Assembly: GCA_005239435.1 (NCBI GenBank)
Contig: SZNP01000006.1
Coordinates: forward strand, 186,001 to 250,000
Origin: Halorussus salinisoli
Lineage (GTDB): Archaea; Halobacteriota; Halobacteria; Halobacteriales; Haladaptataceae
Length of the DNA stretch: 64,000 bases
Reading direction: 5' to 3'
Numbering within the stretch: the stretch's first letter is position 1; the number at the start of each line of letters is the position of its first letter. Positions 61,242 through 64,000 of the stretch are shown piece by piece. Both the position numbers and the translations under genes were made by a program. The notes below the pieces were generated by a model. That model worked only from the letters and a program-made list of their open reading frames with translations. It ran no database searches and had not been told where the DNA came from.

Positions 61242-62675
61242 GTGGTAGACCCGGCAACTGCGAGTCGCCTCCAGTTCGCGGTGACGACCATCGTCCACAT
61301 CATCTTCCCGGTGATGAGCATGGGTCTCGCGCCCTTCCTCGTCTACTTCACCTGGAAAGAGATTCGGACGGGTTCGGGGCTCTACGAGCAACTCAGGCGG
61401 TTCTGGACCAAAATATTCGCAGTTAGCTTCGCGGTCGGTACCGTCACCGGACTCGTGCTCGAGTTCGAGTTCGGCACCAACTTCGCGGCGTTCTCGGCCG
61501 CGGCCGGGGAACTGTTCGGCGGCCCCCTCGCGGTCGAGGGGATGATGGCGTTCTTCCTCGAAGCCACCTTCCTCGGGGTGTTCGTCTTCGGCCGCGAGCG
61601 CGTCTCCGACCGGCTCTACTTCCTGTCGGCGCTCATGGTCGGCCTCGGAACGTGGCTCTCGGCAGTGTGGATTCTGGTCGCCAACTCGTGGATGCAGACG
61701 CCGCGCGGGTTCGAAGTCGCCCGCGAGAGCGGTCAGTTGACCGTCCTGTTGACCGACCCCATCGCGGCCTACGCCAACCCGCGCTTCCCGTGGATGTTCG
61801 TCCACATGCAGAACGCCGCAGTCCTGTCGGTCGCGCTGTTCATGGCCGGCGTGGCGGCCTACCACGTCTACCGGCGGGAACACCTCGGCGTGGTGGACCA
61901 GGGGAATCTCGACGCCGAATTCTGGCGAGCGACCCTCAAAATCGCGCTGGTCGTCCTCATCATCACCGCGCCGTTGCAGGTCATCCACGGCGACGCCTAC
62001 GGTCGTCACGTCGCCGAGACCCAACCCCAGAAGTTCGCGGCGATGGAGGCGGTCTGGGAGACAGACAGCTACGTCCCCGAGTACATCGTCGCGTTCCCGA
62101 CCAGCGTGGACGACTTGCTCAACCCGCGCGCCAAGGACATCTTCGGCATCGGGATTCCCGGCGGAGCCTCGTGGCTCGCCTCGGGCGGCGACGCGCAGGC
62201 CGAGATCACCGGCCTGAACGAGTTCGAGGGGTCGCCGCCGGTCGCCATCGTGTTCTGGTCGTTCCGGGCGATGGTCGCTTTGGGCTTTTGGTTCATGCTG
62301 CTCGCGTTCTGGGCGGGTTATCGCTGGTGGACCGGCGAACTGTTCGAGGACCGCCTGCTCCAGAAGGCGCTGATGGCGTCGTCGGTACTCGGAATCCTCG
62401 GCGTGGAACTCGGCTGGATAGTCACCGAGGTCGGACGCCAACCGTGGTTGATTCAGGGCGTGATGAAGACCAGTTCGGGCGTCTCCCCCGGACTCACGGC
62501 CACCGAGGCGACTCTGACACTGGCGGGGTTCGTCGGCGGCTACTTCGTCCTGCTCTCGCTGTACACCTACGTCGTCGGGCGACTGGTTCGGCGGGGGCCG
62601 AAAGAGCGCGACGACACCTCCGACCGCGACCAAGCGCCGAGTCCGGCTCCGACGGGGGCGGGTGACGATGACTGA
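61242..62675 (+). CDS. cydA: Cytochrome bd-type quinol oxidase subunit I
   Basis: The 477-residue membrane subunit of the high-affinity oxygen reductase has heme ligand His19 in TIVHIIFPVMS. A second heme region is MFVHMQNAAVLSVALFMAG, and the conserved GRQPW lies near residue 397 (VTEVGRQPWLIQG). It has nine or so helices and a short Q-loop, as in the archaeal/Gram-positive type. It starts with GTG. cydB overlaps its end. It would support respiration at low oxygen. No cydX or cydDC is visible here. Confidence 0.95.
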   Translation: MVDPATASRLQFAVTTIVHIIFPVMSMGLAPFLVYFTWKEIRTGSGLYEQLRRFWTKIFAVSFAVGTVTGLVLEFEFGTNFAAFSAAAGELFGGPLAVEGMMAFFLEATFLGVFVFGRERVSDRLYFLSALMVGLGTWLSAVWILVANSWMQTPRGFEVARESGQLTVLLTDPIAAYANPRFPWMFVHMQNAAVLSVALFMAGVAAYHVYRREHLGVVDQGNLDAEFWRATLKIALVVLIITAPLQVIHGDAYGRHVAETQPQKFAAMEAVWETDSYVPEYIVAFPTSVDDLLNPRAKDIFGIGIPGGASWLASGGDAQAEITGLNEFEGSPPVAIVFWSFRAMVALGFWFMLLAFWAGYRWWTGELFEDRLLQKALMASSVLGILGVELGWIVTEVGRQPWLIQGVMKTSSGVSPGLTATEATLTLAGFVGGYFVLLSLYTYVVGRLVRRGPKERDDTSDRDQAPSPAPTGAGDDD

Positions 62676-63699
62676 GACGCTTCCGCTCGAAGTCGTCTGG
62701 TTCGGGGTCGCACTCTCGGACCTCTGGTTCGTCGTCGTGTTCGGATTCCTCGCCGTCTTCCTGTTTCTCGACGGGTGGGACTTCGGCGTGGGAGCCATCT
62801 TCGGCCTCCGGAGTCGAGTCGCCGAAAGCGCCACCGAAAGCGAGCGCCACCGCCGCGAACACGAGCGCGAGCAGTGCCTCGCGGCTATCGGCCCCTTCTG
62901 GGACGGCAACGAGGTCTGGCTGGTCGTCTTCGGCGGCGGCCTGTTCGCGGCCTTCCCGGCGGTGTACGCCGCGCTGTTCAGTCGCCACTACCTCCTGCTG
63001 TTCGGCGTCCTCGGGATGCTCATCCTCCGCGGGATGGCTCCGGAGTTCTACGAACAGCGCGAGGACGACGACTGGCAGACGTGGTGGGGGCGAGCGTTCG
63101 TCGTCGGGAGCGTCGGCGCGCCGTTCCTGCTCGGCGTGTTCGCCGGGAACTGGCTCCTCGGCGTCGAGGGTCTCGCGCTCGCCTCGCTGGTCGTCGGTCT
63201 CGCAGTCGTCGCGCTCAACGTCGCCTCCGGCGCGGCGTTCCTCCGACTGAAGACCACCGGTCCGCTCGCCGAGGAGATGCCCGACTACGGCGTTCGCGCG
63301 ATAGCGGCCTACCTCGCGCTGGTCGTGGTCGCGCTCGTCTTGCTGGCGCTCCGACCGACCCTGCGGGACGCGCTCCTGTCGCCGCTTCCGGTCGCGCTCG
63401 TGGTCGGCACGGTCCTGCTCGGCGTCGGGTTCGTTCTCGCGGCGCGCCGCGACCACCCCTACGTCGCGCTCGGGGCTTCGGGCGGCATGACCGGCGCGTT
63501 CGTCGCGCTCGTCGCGGTCCTGATGTACCCCGTCGTCGAACCGGGGAGCGGCCTGACCGTCGAGGAGGCCATCATCGGGTCGCCCGCCGTCGAGTTGCTG
63601 ACCGCTGGGGCCGCCATCCTGATTCCGCTGGTGTTGACCTACTTCGGCGTCCTCTACTCGGCGTTCAGCGGTCCCATCGACGTCGAAGAGTCGTACTGA
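62662..63699 (+). CDS. cydB: Cytochrome bd-type quinol oxidase subunit II
   Basis: The 345-residue partner subunit has the family opener FGFLAVFLFLDGWDFGVGAIFG (about 29-50). It also has CLAAIGPFWDGNEVWLVVFGGGLFAAFP (about 72-99), RGMAPEFYEQ, and seven to eight helices. A GTG at 62662 and an ATG at 62668 are both in frame; either start lies inside the last codons of cydA, so the subunits are coupled. Its C terminus is short and acidic (IDVEESY). Confidence 0.95.
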   Translation: MTMTETLPLEVVWFGVALSDLWFVVVFGFLAVFLFLDGWDFGVGAIFGLRSRVAESATESERHRREHEREQCLAAIGPFWDGNEVWLVVFGGGLFAAFPAVYAALFSRHYLLLFGVLGMLILRGMAPEFYEQREDDDWQTWWGRAFVVGSVGAPFLLGVFAGNWLLGVEGLALASLVVGLAVVALNVASGAAFLRLKTTGPLAEEMPDYGVRAIAAYLALVVVALVLLALRPTLRDALLSPLPVALVVGTVLLGVGFVLAARRDHPYVALGASGGMTGAFVALVAVLMYPVVEPGSGLTVEEAIIGSPAVELLTAGAAILIPLVLTYFGVLYSAFSGPIDVEESY

Positions 63700-63741
63700 C
63701 TGGCCGGAACGTTCAGGGCCGTTCCGACCGTCGCTCCGTGA

Positions 63742-64000
63742 GTGACTGGCCTCGGACTGCAGGTGGGGTTTCCCGACGTACCGGAGACCGGGTATCTCGG
63801 CGTGGCGTGGAGCGTCCTGGAGTTCCTCGTCACGTTCGCGGCGACGTACGCGGTCGGGAAATGGGTCGTCGAACCCGGACTCGGCCGCGTGCTCGACGGC
63901 CGGCACGTCCCGCAGACCGCCGCGAACGCGTTTCTGAAGGTGATTCACGTCGTGGTCGTCGTCGTCGCGCTCCGCCTCGCGCTCGACGTGGCCGACTACG
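63742..64000 (+). CDS. MscS-family mechanosensitive channel (3' partial)
   Basis: A GTG-started frame runs off the window end with 86 codons. It has an amphipathic or hydrophobic first helix (VAWSVLEFLVTFAATYAVGKW), a basic/Gly loop, then TAANAFLKVIHVVVVVVALRLAL. This matches the N-terminal helices of haloarchaeal MscS-like channels. The pore and beta domain are beyond the window. It lies 42 bases after cydB on the same strand. Confidence 0.65.
   Translation, partial: MTGLGLQVGFPDVPETGYLGVAWSVLEFLVTFAATYAVGKWVVEPGLGRVLDGRHVPQTAANAFLKVIHVVVVVVALRLALDVADY

Overview
The window is a piece of haloarchaeal (class Halobacteria) chromosome. GC content is high, the predicted proteins are strongly acidic, and archaeal information-processing genes are present: TFB, MCM, an archaeal-type IleS, and a tRNA-His with an encoded G-1. 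Many small families are ones I know only from haloarchaea. The lineage looks like a Halorussus/Haladaptatus-type genome, but that is a guess from gene content and repeat style. Genes are dense, often in ATGA/GTGA-overlapping pairs, and several start with GTG. I see no CRISPR array, rRNA, plasmid or virus module.

Layout. 1-18351 is mostly housekeeping: a partial PQQ-type sugar dehydrogenase, an AI-2E transporter, a YigZ-family protein, a cation exchanger, hisI, glmM, an HVO_0234-type propeller gene next to prs, two tandem exported paralogs, ileS, a HIT protein, a ParA-like protein with a degenerate P-loop, a small HTH protein and a TFB. 18447-37866 is a catabolic island. 37890-45667 is a conserved block: MinD/ParA ATPase, four uncharacterised haloarchaeal families, a P-loop-less RecA/KaiC-like protein and MCM, with a beta-helix surface protein inserted before mcm. 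45794-49953 is a proline-utilisation module (proline dehydrogenase, HTH-10 regulator, P5C-type aldehyde dehydrogenase, micro zinc-finger protein) beside a 5'-truncated LivF-type ATPase. 50291-64000 holds an SLC13 permease, a Ski2-type helicase, a cupin, a solo TnpB, an M50-CBS protease, a YedK/HMCES protein, two tRNAs (Pro-UGG, His-GUG), cydAB and a partial MscS-like channel.

The main find is the island at 18447-37866. It begins with a clear ectoine hydrolase (DoeA/EutD) and, read as a whole, looks like an archaeal ectoine/hydroxyectoine degradation locus. It has a BCCT carrier for uptake, DoeA to open the ring, and an AbgA-like M20 amidohydrolase where the unrelated DoeB deacetylase would be expected. 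It also has a EutB-like PLP dehydratase with an ACT tail, two class-III aminotransferases able to take diaminobutyrate, RidA, and glutamate dehydrogenase to recycle 2-oxoglutarate. A tungsten aldehyde:ferredoxin oxidoreductase sits where bacteria use the NAD-dependent DoeC. A group-II PLP decarboxylase could open a diaminopropane branch, and a D-2-hydroxyacid dehydrogenase/FAD-FeS oxidase pair is embedded. The individual family calls are firm. Their assembly into one pathway with non-orthologous steps is inference.
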